64,000 nt of DNA, taken from positions 62,001-126,000 of the forward strand of contig DATAVA010000027.1 of NCBI GenBank assembly GCA_036267975.1. The letters run 5' to 3'. The translations under genes were made by a program, and so were the position numbers. The stretch comes from DAIDKA01 sp036267975 (GTDB lineage: Bacteria; Pseudomonadota; Gammaproteobacteria; Steroidobacterales; Steroidobacteraceae). This document shows, piece after piece, positions 17,817 to 26,109 of the stretch; position 1 is the first letter of the stretch; every line of letters starts with the position of its first letter. Under the pieces are notes generated by a model that saw only the letters and a list, made by a program, of their open reading frames with translations, was not told the DNA's origin and did not search any database.

Positions 17817-18520
17817 GTGTCACCGGGATCGTCGCGGCCCTGACGGCCGAGGCGCGCACCCTGGGGCCGCTACGCTCGACTCCGGACCGCACGCACGCAC
17901 TCGCCATCAGCACCCTGCGCGACGGCAATCTGCTCATCATCAGTGGCATGGGCCCGCAGGCCGCGGCGCGTGCCGCCGCGGCGCTCGTCGCCGCCGGCGC
18001 CGACGGTCTGCTGAGCTTTGGCCTCGCCGGAGCGCTTGACCCGCAGCTGCCCGCCGGCGCCATGCTGCTGCCGGATGCCGTCACGGATGGCACCGGCGCG
18101 GTACACCGCACCTGCGCGGTATGGCGCGAACGGCTCGCAGCGCGCGCGGGCGCCGAGTCCGGCGGCACCTTGTTGAGCCTCGCCCAGCCCTTGCTCACGC
18201 CGCTCGCCAAATCCGCGGCCCGGACCCGCACCCAGGCGTATGCCGTGGATATGGAAAGTTTCGCCATCGGCAGTGTCGCCACGCAGGCGCAGGTCAACTT
18301 CGCGGTCGCGCGCGTGGTGGTGGATACGGCGGTGGATAGCCTGCCGGCAAGCGTCCTGCGCGCGACCGACGCACAGGGTGTGGTGAACTACCCGCGGCTC
18401 GTTTCAGGGTTGCTGCGCAGTCCGCTGGAATTGTTTGCATTGCTGCGGCTGGCAAGCCGTTACCGTATGGCCATGGGCACGCTGCGGAAGTTAGGCCGCC
18501 AGGGCCTGGGTGCGCCATGA
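17813..18520 (+). CDS. hpnG: HpnG-like adenosylhopane nucleosidase
   Basis: A 235-residue nucleoside-phosphorylase-like protein. It shows ISGMGPQAAARAAAALV and LLSFGLAGALDP near the N-terminus and the catalytic-region AYAVDMESFAIGSVA in the second half, as in MTA/SAH nucleosidases. In hopanoid clusters HpnG releases adenine from adenosylhopane to give ribosylhopane. The GTG start overlaps the shc stop (GTGA), and the 3' end overlaps hpnA by four bases, which ties it to the pathway. A housekeeping MTA/SAH nucleosidase is less likely in this context. Confidence 0.87.
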   Translation: MSVTGIVAALTAEARTLGPLRSTPDRTHALAISTLRDGNLLIISGMGPQAAARAAAALVAAGADGLLSFGLAGALDPQLPAGAMLLPDAVTDGTGAVHRTCAVWRERLAARAGAESGGTLLSLAQPLLTPLAKSAARTRTQAYAVDMESFAIGSVATQAQVNFAVARVVVDTAVDSLPASVLRATDAQGVVNYPRLVSGLLRSPLELFALLRLASRYRMAMGTLRKLGRQGLGAP

Positions 18521-19518
18521 GGCGCGCCTTCATCACCGGTGCGACGGGCTTCGTCGGCGCCGCGGTCGCGCGGACGCTGGTGGCCTCGGGCTGGCAACTG
18601 CGCGGGCTGGCGCGGCCCAGCGCGGACCGTCGCAATCTGTCCGGCCTGCCGATTGAAATGGTGACGGGCGATCTGCGCGATCCGAGTTCCTATGCCGCGG
18701 CACTCAAGGGGTGCGAGGCCTTGTTTCACGTGGCCGCGGACTATCGGCTGTGGGCGCCGCATCCGGATGATCTCTACGCCATCAATGTCGAGGGCACGCG
18801 CGGCCTGCTGCTGGCTGCCGAGCGCGCGGGCGTCGAGAGGATCGTCTACACCAGCAGTGTCGCCACGCTGCGCCTGGTGGGCGACGGCACGATCGCCGAC
18901 GAAAACAGCATCGCGACCCTGGCCGACATGATCGGCCACTACAAGCGCTCCAAATTCCTGGGCGAGCAGGTGGTGCAGCAGTGGGCCGGGTCAGGGCCCG
19001 CGAACCGCTGGGTGGTGATCGTCAATCCCTCGACGCCCGTCGGTCCTTGCGATGTGAAGCCAACCCCCACCGGCCAGATCGTGCTGGACGCGGCCGCGGG
19101 CCGCACGCCGGCATATGTCGACACGGGACTGAACATCGCGCATGTGGATGACATTGCCCGCGGCCATCTGCTGGCGCTGGAGCGCGGCCGGCACGCCGAG
19201 CGCTACATCCTGGGCGGCACCGATCTGACCCTGAAGCAGATCCTGACCCAGGTCGCCGGCATTGCCAACCGTCGGCCGCCGCGGATCCGGCTCCCCCATG
19301 GCGTGGTGCTGCCCATCGCTCACGTCGCGCAGGCGGTCGCGCGGCTCACCGGCGGCAGCACCCGCATCACCGTGGAGGGCGTGCGCATGGCGCGGAAGCG
19401 CATGTACTTCTCCAGTGCCAAGGCGGTGCGCGAGCTGGGCTATTCCTGGCGCGATCCGGCCAGCGCCTTTCAGGACGCGGTACGCTGGTTTCGCGATGCG
19501 GGCTACCTGAAGGGTTGA
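18517..19518 (+). CDS. hpnA: hopanoid-associated sugar epimerase HpnA
   Basis: A 333-residue extended SDR with the NAD-binding GATGFVG at residues 8-14, a catalytic YKRSK (the YxxxK motif, with the upstream SSVATL serine), and an IAHVDDIARGHLLALE segment typical of HpnA. It starts inside the hpnG stop (ATGA). HpnA is consistently found in hopanoid clusters but its substrate is unsettled; a sugar-nucleotide or side-chain dehydrogenase/epimerase is likely. It is the last gene of the plus-strand hopanoid block and converges on the fusion gene eight bases later. Confidence 0.88.
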   Translation: MRRAFITGATGFVGAAVARTLVASGWQLRGLARPSADRRNLSGLPIEMVTGDLRDPSSYAAALKGCEALFHVAADYRLWAPHPDDLYAINVEGTRGLLLAAERAGVERIVYTSSVATLRLVGDGTIADENSIATLADMIGHYKRSKFLGEQVVQQWAGSGPANRWVVIVNPSTPVGPCDVKPTPTGQIVLDAAAGRTPAYVDTGLNIAHVDDIARGHLLALERGRHAERYILGGTDLTLKQILTQVAGIANRRPPRIRLPHGVVLPIAHVAQAVARLTGGSTRITVEGVRMARKRMYFSSAKAVRELGYSWRDPASAFQDAVRWFRDAGYLKG

Positions 19519-19525
19519 GCGCGGC

Positions 19526-21367
19526 TCAAATGCGCTTGGGCAGCACCCGGTACATGAAGCCGGCCAGCGCCGGCACCAGCCGCGGCCGCAGCAAACGCGC
19601 GTCATAGGGCGCCAGTCGCGCCGCGTTCTCGCGCAGGCACCGGCCGAGGAGTTTGTGCAGCGTCACGTCCTCGCCCAGCTCATGGTGCGCACTGAGCGTG
19701 AAGTTGTCGTCATCCGCCCCACCGGTGACCGGGCGCTTCGGCGTCGCGGGCGCTGCCTGCGGCGATCCGCCGAGCGTGCGCGCCGTTTTCGCCCGGCTCC
19801 ACACCTGTTTGAGAATGATCCCGCCGCAGCGCACCGAGAACGCCGGGCGGCGCCACCACGGCAGCTGCGAGCGGCGGTATTTGACCCAGTTCACGAAGAA
19901 CAGGATGTGCCGCGCCTCCTCCTGGACCACCGGTTCAAACACTTCGATCAGTTTGGGTTCGAAGAAACCGGACTCGCGCGCCAGCGCGAACAGGCCGAAG
20001 GCAAAGAATGAGTCGAAGCATTCGCCGAAGCCGGCAAACAGGAAGTCATGTTCGAGGTCGTGAGGTTCGTAGCGCGGCGGATGGTCGACCGGGATGTTGT
20101 AATGCGTGGTCAGTGCGCGCAGCAGCCGTGCATGGCGGCCTTCTTCAAATCCCTGCAGCTCGATCGCTTTGCGCAAGCCCGGATCGGGCTCCAGAGCGGC
20201 CGCGGCGGCGACGGTATTGGAGGTTACATTCTCGGTGGCCACGGCCTCCTGCCAGAACGGCAGCGTCACCAGGCGCTGCTGTGACTCCGGGCTCAAGCGC
20301 GGCCATTGAACCTGCTCCGGAACATAGTCGACGTAGCTGTCCATGAAAAAGCCTGCGAGCAGTTCACGGTGTGCCAGTGACCCAATCTCAAGTGCTGCTG
20401 CCGACATGCGCGTACCCCAATAAACGAGGGCTGGCACACCAAACAGGACCTCGCGCATGCGCTTGGCAAGCGAGAGCGCGATGCTGGTGTCATTGCCCAG
20501 GCCCAGAAGATAACCAAAACCGACGAGCCCGGCCTCCTGGACGCCCAGACCCGCCGGTACCACAAATATAAAATGGCGGATGGCCTGCGTCAGGCTTTCC
20601 AGCGCGAGTGCCGTGCCGAATCCGACCGGATGCTGCAACCAGCGCAGCGCCAGCCACGTCTCGAGCGCGCCGGCCACGAAGCCCGCCAGCTGCCAGCCGA
20701 TCGTGGCGAGCAACGCGGCGCTATGCCCCAGCAGCTGCTGCAGGCGCGCGTCCAGGGCGACGGCCTGGTCGCGCAGGACACGCAGGTGTGCCGGCAGATC
20801 GAGCATGCCCTCGACTGCGCGCAGCAGGCGCGCAAAAATCGACCCGCGGCGCACGAGCATGTACAGCGCGGCGATCAGCGGCAGGCACAATGCCAGACCG
20901 ATGAAAAGATCGGTAGCCGCGGCCACCTTGCCGGTGAGACGCAGCAGCAGCAGCACACCCAAAGCTGCGAACAGCAGCTGACTGATGATGGTCAGCAACA
21001 CCTCCACGACCACGCTGGCCGCAACCGACGCCGCCTCGCCGCCGGCCTGACACAGCATGCGAATGCCGACGATCTCCCCGCCGATGTTGGCTACCGGCAG
21101 CAATCTGTTCACCGCCTCGCGGACGCTGGCGATGAGCAGCAGGCGGGCGGGGGCGCGCAGCGGCGCCGCGACGCCCAGGGCGCGCAGCAGGGTGCGCCAG
21201 CCGGCCACGTCGAGCAGCAAGGGCAGGGTGTGCAGCGGCACCAGCCACAGCAGCATCCACCCCGCCGCGCGCAGCAGGCTCAGGATGGGACCGAGACCTT
21301 CGCGCAGCACCAACGCGACGCTCAGCAGCGTGCCGAGAATCAGCGCCACACGGACCACCCACTTCAT
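19526..21367 (-). CDS. HpnL-type membrane protein fused to ferritin-like diiron domain
   Basis: One uninterrupted 613-residue frame. Residues 1-320 form a polytopic membrane domain of the lysylphosphatidylglycerol-synthase TM / HpnL superfamily, with ANIGGEIVGIRML (93-105), ALESLTQAIRHFIFVVPAG (255-273) and GVQEAGLVGFGYLLGLG. Residues about 330-505 are a ferritin-like four-helix domain with a complete diiron ligand pattern: E379, E409-x-x-H412, E449 and E484-x-x-H487. A Pro/Ala linker (538-550) and a basic helical tail close the protein. HpnL family members are linked to hopanoid handling; a diiron carboxylate domain would be expected to do oxygen or peroxide chemistry. The fusion suggests both act on the same membrane lipid. 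The 5' end overlaps hpnK by four bases (ATGA). The function is inferred; a purely structural or iron-binding role is possible. Confidence 0.85.
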   Translation of the reverse strand: MKWVVRVALILGTLLSVALVLREGLGPILSLLRAAGWMLLWLVPLHTLPLLLDVAGWRTLLRALGVAAPLRAPARLLLIASVREAVNRLLPVANIGGEIVGIRMLCQAGGEAASVAASVVVEVLLTIISQLLFAALGVLLLLRLTGKVAAATDLFIGLALCLPLIAALYMLVRRGSIFARLLRAVEGMLDLPAHLRVLRDQAVALDARLQQLLGHSAALLATIGWQLAGFVAGALETWLALRWLQHPVGFGTALALESLTQAIRHFIFVVPAGLGVQEAGLVGFGYLLGLGNDTSIALSLAKRMREVLFGVPALVYWGTRMSAAALEIGSLAHRELLAGFFMDSYVDYVPEQVQWPRLSPESQQRLVTLPFWQEAVATENVTSNTVAAAAALEPDPGLRKAIELQGFEEGRHARLLRALTTHYNIPVDHPPRYEPHDLEHDFLFAGFGECFDSFFAFGLFALARESGFFEPKLIEVFEPVVQEEARHILFFVNWVKYRRSQLPWWRRPAFSVRCGGIILKQVWSRAKTARTLGGSPQAAPATPKRPVTGGADDDNFTLSAHHELGEDVTLHKLLGRCLRENAARLAPYDARLLRPRLVPALAGFMYRVLPKRI

Positions 21368-22227
21368 GGCGTCGCGGTGCCCCGCGAGCTCCGTCGGAAA
21401 TGCGCGATATCCGCATAACCGCCGCAGCGGATGGTCGGGTCGGACAGCGCCGTGCGTACCGCCGGGCTGAGCAGGGCCTGCAGCTCATCGCGGTGGCGAT
21501 AGCCGCTCATGGCCGGCGCGATGGCGGTGCCCGAGGCGGTGGCCGGATGCAGGTAGATTTCCGTGACGCCCGGGGGCAGTGCCGCCAGGTGCTGCAGCAG
21601 CCGCGTCTCATCCATGCCGCCACTGTCCGTGACGCCGACGATGCGGTCGTTGCAATCCATGCCCGACCGTCGCAGGCGGTAGCGCATCAGCGCGAACCAC
21701 GGCGTGAGCAGCCCCGCCATGGCCGTCCCGGGTTCGGCCGGCACCCGCACCGCACGCAATCCGAAGTCACGACCGATGCGCAGCGCGAGCCCCAGCACGG
21801 TCGGGTGCAGGTGAAAGTGCTTGTGCGCATCCAGGTGATCGAGGAGCAGGCCGAACCGCGCGAACGCCGCGAACTGGGCGCGAATCTCCGCGGCCAGTTG
21901 CGTGCGCACCCTGGGGCTCGCGAAGAAACGCCATCCCGCACTCACCATGTTGTCGTGGAAACGCCCCTCGCCATCGACCAGGTCAGGAATCTGGCGCGCT
22001 GGCAGCACGGTCGCGCCATCGCAAAGCGTCAGGTGCAAACCGACCCGCAAGTGCGGCAGTGCGCGCGCCCGCCGCGCCGCATCCTGCGCGGCAGGTGCGC
22101 CCACCATCAAGCTGGTGGCGGTGAGCACACCCTCCCGATGCGCGCGCTCCACCGCTTCATTGACGGCCGGATGCAACCCGAAATCATCGGCGGTGATGAT
22201 GCACAAGCGCCCCGGCGTGTCGGGCAC
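21364..22227 (-). CDS. hpnK: hopanoid biosynthesis deacetylase HpnK
   Basis: A 287-residue YdjC/ChbG-family carbohydrate deacetylase. Metal and substrate motifs include TADDFGLHPAVNEAV at the N-terminus, VGLHLTLCDG, and LDHLDAHKHFHLHP around residue 130. HpnK removes the acetyl group from N-acetylglucosaminyl bacteriohopanetetrol made by HpnI. The GTG start at 22227 shares a base with the hpnI stop (sequence GTAGTG on this strand), which is the best-supported start. A longer frame inside hpnI was rejected. The gene overlaps hpnI upstream and the fusion gene downstream, so the three form one operon. Confidence 0.9.
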   Translation of the reverse strand: MPDTPGRLCIITADDFGLHPAVNEAVERAHREGVLTATSLMVGAPAAQDAARRARALPHLRVGLHLTLCDGATVLPARQIPDLVDGEGRFHDNMVSAGWRFFASPRVRTQLAAEIRAQFAAFARFGLLLDHLDAHKHFHLHPTVLGLALRIGRDFGLRAVRVPAEPGTAMAGLLTPWFALMRYRLRRSGMDCNDRIVGVTDSGGMDETRLLQHLAALPPGVTEIYLHPATASGTAIAPAMSGYRHRDELQALLSPAVRTALSDPTIRCGGYADIAHFRRSSRGTATP

Positions 22228-23429
22228 TACTCGTTCTCGAGCGGCGCAGCCAGGGGTGAGACCGAGCCATCCTCGGCGAGGTGGAAGCTGTTCTTGCCCC
22301 AATGCACGCGCTGTCCGAGGAATGCCCAGCACCACACCCCCAGCAACGAGCAGTCATGCAATGGCACTGCCCACAACCGGGTCCAGGTCGAGCGGTCCCC
22401 GGCGGCGCTCCAGTAAAAGTGCATCACCAGGCGCAGCAGCGCCGTCGCGCCCAGCAAGAGCAGCGCCAGTCGGGTGCCGCGCGCCAGGGCGGCGCCGATC
22501 AATGCGACCGGGAACGCGAAACTCACGAACGCCAGGCTGTAACCCCAGGGGCGAACCGCCTTGATGGTGCGCAGCCAGCGCAGTTCGTGGCCGAACAGAT
22601 CCTGCAGGCTGCGCTCCTCGACGACCGTCTCCACCACGACCTCCGAGAGCACCGTGCGCAGGCCCAGCTCGCGGGTGAGTTCCCCGAGCCGATAGTCATC
22701 GGCCAGCTGATCGGCGATCGCGGGCAACCCGCCGATGGCCTCCAGCACCTGGCGACGCAGGCCGATCGTGGCCCCGAAAGCGAAGGCGCGCGAACCGAAC
22801 AAAGCCGCCACGAACACGGAGGGGACGAACCAGCCGTTGATGAACTGCGCACCCAGCTGGGACCACATGTCCGGGAGCGGCCGGCCCACGTAGGGGCAGG
22901 TCACGATCCCAACGCTCGCATCCAGCAGGGGCGCCACGACCTGCTGCACGTAGCCGGGTTCGACCCGGATATCGCTGTCGACAATGATCAGATAGTCATG
23001 CTTGGCGACGGCCACGATGTTGATGAGGTTGCTGACCTTGCCGTTGCTGCCATGGTAGGTGCCGTCGAGCACCAGCGTGAGGTCCAGTGCCGGAAACTCA
23101 TGCTGCAGCCGTCGTACCACGGCAACAGCCGGGTCGGCCGGATCGCGGACTCCAAAGACGATCTGCAGCTGCGGCCACGCCTGGTTGCAGAAGCTGTGCA
23201 GGCATTCGTACAGCCGCGGCTCGGCGCCACACAGCGGCTTGAGGATGGTCACGCCGGGCAGCGCGACCGCCCGCGGCCAGTGCGCCCGCCGCCGCGGGCG
23301 CAGCAGCGCGCCGGCAAGGGCCACGAAGGTGTAAAGGGCCGCCAGCGCGGCCAGCACGAGGCCGACCCAGCCGAGGACACCGAGGATCGGGCTCAAGGCT
23401 GGCGTGGCTGTTTCCGGGGCAGGTATCAT
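22227..23429 (-). CDS. hpnI: hopanoid glycosyltransferase HpnI
   Basis: A 400-residue membrane GT2 glycosyltransferase. An N-terminal TM helix (about residues 12-34) precedes the catalytic domain, which contains VTILKPLCGAEPRLYECL, the metal-binding VDSDIRV, FGATIGLRR, ADDYRLGEL and the ELRWLRTIK motif (R/QxxRW-like). Hydrophobic helices follow at the C-terminus. HpnI transfers N-acetylglucosamine to bacteriohopanetetrol. The ATG at 23429 begins MIPAPETATP. The start lies only 24 bases from the divergent idi start, so both promoters must overlap coding sequence or each other. Confidence 0.92.
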   Translation of the reverse strand: MIPAPETATPALSPILGVLGWVGLVLAALAALYTFVALAGALLRPRRRAHWPRAVALPGVTILKPLCGAEPRLYECLHSFCNQAWPQLQIVFGVRDPADPAVAVVRRLQHEFPALDLTLVLDGTYHGSNGKVSNLINIVAVAKHDYLIIVDSDIRVEPGYVQQVVAPLLDASVGIVTCPYVGRPLPDMWSQLGAQFINGWFVPSVFVAALFGSRAFAFGATIGLRRQVLEAIGGLPAIADQLADDYRLGELTRELGLRTVLSEVVVETVVEERSLQDLFGHELRWLRTIKAVRPWGYSLAFVSFAFPVALIGAALARGTRLALLLLGATALLRLVMHFYWSAAGDRSTWTRLWAVPLHDCSLLGVWCWAFLGQRVHWGKNSFHLAEDGSVSPLAAPLENE

Positions 23430-23453
23430 GCGCGGGCTTGGAGGTGCCTGTTG

Positions 23454-24017
23454 ATGGATGATGATCGAGTGGACAGTGCCGATACGCTCATCCTCGTCGA
23501 TGAAGCGGACCGCGAGGTCGGACACATGAGCAAGGCGCAGTGCCATGATGGCCGAGGCATCTTACACCGGGCTTTCTCACTACTCATTTTCAACCCACGG
23601 GGCGAACTTCTCTTACAGCAGCGTTCCGCTGCCAAACGGCTATGGCCATTGTACTGGTCCAATAGTTGCTGCAGTCACCCGCGCCGCGCGGAGAGCATGG
23701 AAACGGCCATCCAGCGGCGGCTGCACGAGGAACTGGGGGTACGCTGTCCGCTGGAGTTCCTGTTCAAATTCCAGTACCACGCCCAGTGGGACGCCCAGGG
23801 GGCCGAAAACGAACTTTGCTCCGTTTATATCGGTCGAACCCAAGGCACCATCCAGGCCGATCCGGATGAGATCGCCGGGCTGCGCTGGCTTAGTCCGCTG
23901 CAGCTGCAGGCCGAAATGGCGCAGCGCCGTCCGGGCCAGTTCACGCCCTGGTTCATTATGGAATGGGAGCGCATCTGGAGCGATCACCGCCCCGCAGTGC
24001 TCGCAACCCGTTCATAA
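23454..24017 (+). CDS. idi: isopentenyl-diphosphate delta-isomerase, type I
   Basis: A 187-residue Nudix-fold isomerase that interconverts IPP and DMAPP. The active-site cysteine lies in WSNSCCSHPRRAES, and the Nudix-like helix ETAIQRRLHEELG follows. The second half holds the ENELCSVYIG strand with the conserved glutamate. The ATG at 23454 has GGAGG about nine bases upstream. It opens a plus-strand block idi-hpnH-ispA-LLM, so isoprenoid supply and hopanoid elongation share a transcript. hpnH begins 26 bases later. Confidence 0.95.
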   Translation: MDDDRVDSADTLILVDEADREVGHMSKAQCHDGRGILHRAFSLLIFNPRGELLLQQRSAAKRLWPLYWSNSCCSHPRRAESMETAIQRRLHEELGVRCPLEFLFKFQYHAQWDAQGAENELCSVYIGRTQGTIQADPDEIAGLRWLSPLQLQAEMAQRRPGQFTPWFIMEWERIWSDHRPAVLATRS

Positions 24018-24043
24018 TAGGACCTACCAAGTTAGGAGTCCGC

Positions 24044-25195
24044 ATGGGCATACCGTTGATTCAGCAGCTTAAGGTCGCCACGTACATCGCCGGGCGGAAG
24101 CTGCGCCGTGACCGCCATTATCCGCTGGTGCTGATGCTGGAACCGTTGTTTCAATGCAACTTGGCCTGTGCCGGCTGCGGCAAGATCGACTATCCGAAGG
24201 AGATTCTGCAAAAGCGGGTCAGCCTGGAGGATGCCTTGAAGGCGGTGGATGAATGCGGCGCCCCGATGGTTTCGATTCCGGGCGGCGAGCCGCTCATCCA
24301 CAAGGAGATGCCGCAGATCGTCGCCGGCATCGTCGCGCGCAAGAAATTCGTCTACCTGTGCACCAATGCCATTCTGCTCTCGAAGCATATCGACGAGTAC
24401 CAGCCCTCGAAGTATCTGACGTTCTCGGTTCACCTGGATGGCAATAAGGAACGGCACGATGAGTCGGTGTGCCTGGAGGGAGTGTACGAGAAGGCCGTTG
24501 CGGCCATCCGGCTGGCGCGCTCCAAGGGCTTCCGCGTCACCATCAATTGCACGCTGTTCAGCGGCGAGAATCCGGATGAAGTCGCAGAGTTCTTCGATAC
24601 CTCGATGAAACTCGGAATCGAGGGCATCACCGTATCGCCGGGCTTCAGCTACGAACATGCGCCGCGCCAGGACGTGTTCCTCGGTCGCAGTGCCAGCAAG
24701 CGCCTGTTTCGCGAAGTGTTCAAGCGCCGCAAGCAGGGTGACCGCAAGCGCACCTGGACCTTCAATCACTCCTCCCTGTTCCTGGACTTCCTGGCCGGCA
24801 ACCAATCCTACGCGTGTACGCCATGGAGCAATCCCACCTACAACGTCTTCGGCTGGCAGCGACCCTGCTATCTGCTGTCGGATGAAGGTTATGCGAGTTC
24901 CTACCAGTCTTTGATCGAGGATACCGAGTGGGACAAGTACGGCATTGGCAACAACCCGAAGTGCAACAACTGCATGGCGCACTGCGGCTTTGAGGGCACG
25001 GCGGTCAACGACGCCTTCCGTCATCCGCTCAAGGCATTGCTGACCTCATTGCGCGGCCCGAAGGTGTTCGGACCGATGGCACCGGACCTGGCGCTGAATA
25101 TCGAAAATGGCAGCACCGCCCCGACGAGCGAAATCAGGATTTCCGTGGACGCGATCAAGCGGCCCGATCGCAAGATCGAGGGTGATTTGCTTTGA
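24044..25195 (+). CDS. hpnH: adenosyl-hopene synthase HpnH (radical SAM)
   Basis: A 383-residue radical SAM enzyme that adds the 5'-deoxyadenosyl radical to diploptene, forming the first carbon bond of C35 hopanoids. The cluster motif is CNLACAGCGK near residue 40, then IPGGEPLIHKE, and a C-terminal cysteine pair in NPKCNNCMAHCGFEG. The ATG at 24044 follows TTAGGAG at good spacing. Its stop overlaps the TTG start of ispA. HpnG and HpnI/HpnK, encoded in the other two blocks, process its product. Confidence 0.95.
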   Translation: MGIPLIQQLKVATYIAGRKLRRDRHYPLVLMLEPLFQCNLACAGCGKIDYPKEILQKRVSLEDALKAVDECGAPMVSIPGGEPLIHKEMPQIVAGIVARKKFVYLCTNAILLSKHIDEYQPSKYLTFSVHLDGNKERHDESVCLEGVYEKAVAAIRLARSKGFRVTINCTLFSGENPDEVAEFFDTSMKLGIEGITVSPGFSYEHAPRQDVFLGRSASKRLFREVFKRRKQGDRKRTWTFNHSSLFLDFLAGNQSYACTPWSNPTYNVFGWQRPCYLLSDEGYASSYQSLIEDTEWDKYGIGNNPKCNNCMAHCGFEGTAVNDAFRHPLKALLTSLRGPKVFGPMAPDLALNIENGSTAPTSEIRISVDAIKRPDRKIEGDLL

Positions 25196-26109
25196 CGACG
25201 CAGCCGCGCGGCGAACTCGCCGCCTTCGGCCGGCAGTTGACCCAGTGGCAGACACGCATGGAGGAGGCGCTCGCGAGCCGGCTGCCGGGCGCTGGTGAGA
25301 TTCCGGCACGGCTGCACGAAGCCATGCGCTACAGCGTTCTGGGCGGCGGCAAACGTATCCGACCGGCGCTGGTGTTCGCGACCGGCCGCACCCTCGGTCT
25401 TGATGAGGACCAGGTTGAGGCGGCGGCCTGCGCCATCGAACTGGTCCATGTGTACTCGCTCGTCCATGACGATCTGCCGGCCATGGACGATGATGATCTG
25501 CGCCGTGGTCGTCCCACCTGCCACAAGGCCTATGACGAGGCCACCGCCGTGCTGGTCGGCGATGCTCTGCAGCCCCTGGCGTTCCAGCTGCTGGCGCGCG
25601 ATCCGAAACTGCCGGCCGCGCCGGCGATCCGCCTGAAACTCATCGATCTGCTCGCCGAAGCCAGTGGTACGTTCGGCATGGCCGGTGGCCAGGCCATCGA
25701 CCTGGGTGTGCAGGGTCAGGCCATCGGTATCGACGCAGTGGAGCAGATGCATGCGCGCAAGACCGGTGCCTTGATCAAGGTCAGCGTGATGATGGCGGCC
25801 GCATGCGTGCCGACACTGAGTGCGCCGCTGTCCGAGAATCTCGAGCGCTTTGCGACGGCCATCGGCCTGGCCTTCCAGATCCAGGATGACCTGCTGGATG
25901 TGCTCGGCGATGCATCCACGCTGGGCAAGGCCACGGGCGCCGACAGCGCCCGCGCCAAGCCGACCTTTCCGGCCGTGATCGGCGTCGCGGCCTCACAGCA
26001 GCGGATGCAGAAGCTGCACGGTGAGGCGCTGGCGGCACTGGCGCCCTTCGAAGGCGCTGCTGATCCGCTGCGTCTGCTCGCCGAGTGGTTGCTCAAGCGC
26101 CAGTCATGA
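25192..26109 (+). CDS. ispA: (2E,6E)-farnesyl diphosphate synthase
   Basis: A 305-residue short-chain prenyltransferase. First aspartate-rich motif DDLPAMDDDDLRRG, second QIQDDLLDVLGD, and the IPP-binding GGGKRIRPALV near the N-terminus. It supplies farnesyl diphosphate for squalene synthase and for quinones and undecaprenol. The TTG start at 25192 overlaps the hpnH stop by three bases and gives a normal N-terminal helix. The next in-frame ATG at 25258 would truncate it. In most gammaproteobacteria ispA lies between xseB and dxs; here that place is empty and the gene has moved to the hopanoid cluster. Confidence 0.94.
   Translation: MTTQPRGELAAFGRQLTQWQTRMEEALASRLPGAGEIPARLHEAMRYSVLGGGKRIRPALVFATGRTLGLDEDQVEAAACAIELVHVYSLVHDDLPAMDDDDLRRGRPTCHKAYDEATAVLVGDALQPLAFQLLARDPKLPAAPAIRLKLIDLLAEASGTFGMAGGQAIDLGVQGQAIGIDAVEQMHARKTGALIKVSVMMAAACVPTLSAPLSENLERFATAIGLAFQIQDDLLDVLGDASTLGKATGADSARAKPTFPAVIGVAASQQRMQKLHGEALAALAPFEGAADPLRLLAEWLLKRQS

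Noticed and set aside
22281..23453. Long N-terminal extension of idi into the hpnI region
   Set aside because: Idi has a good Shine-Dalgarno and family-length start at 23454; the extension is antisense to hpnI.
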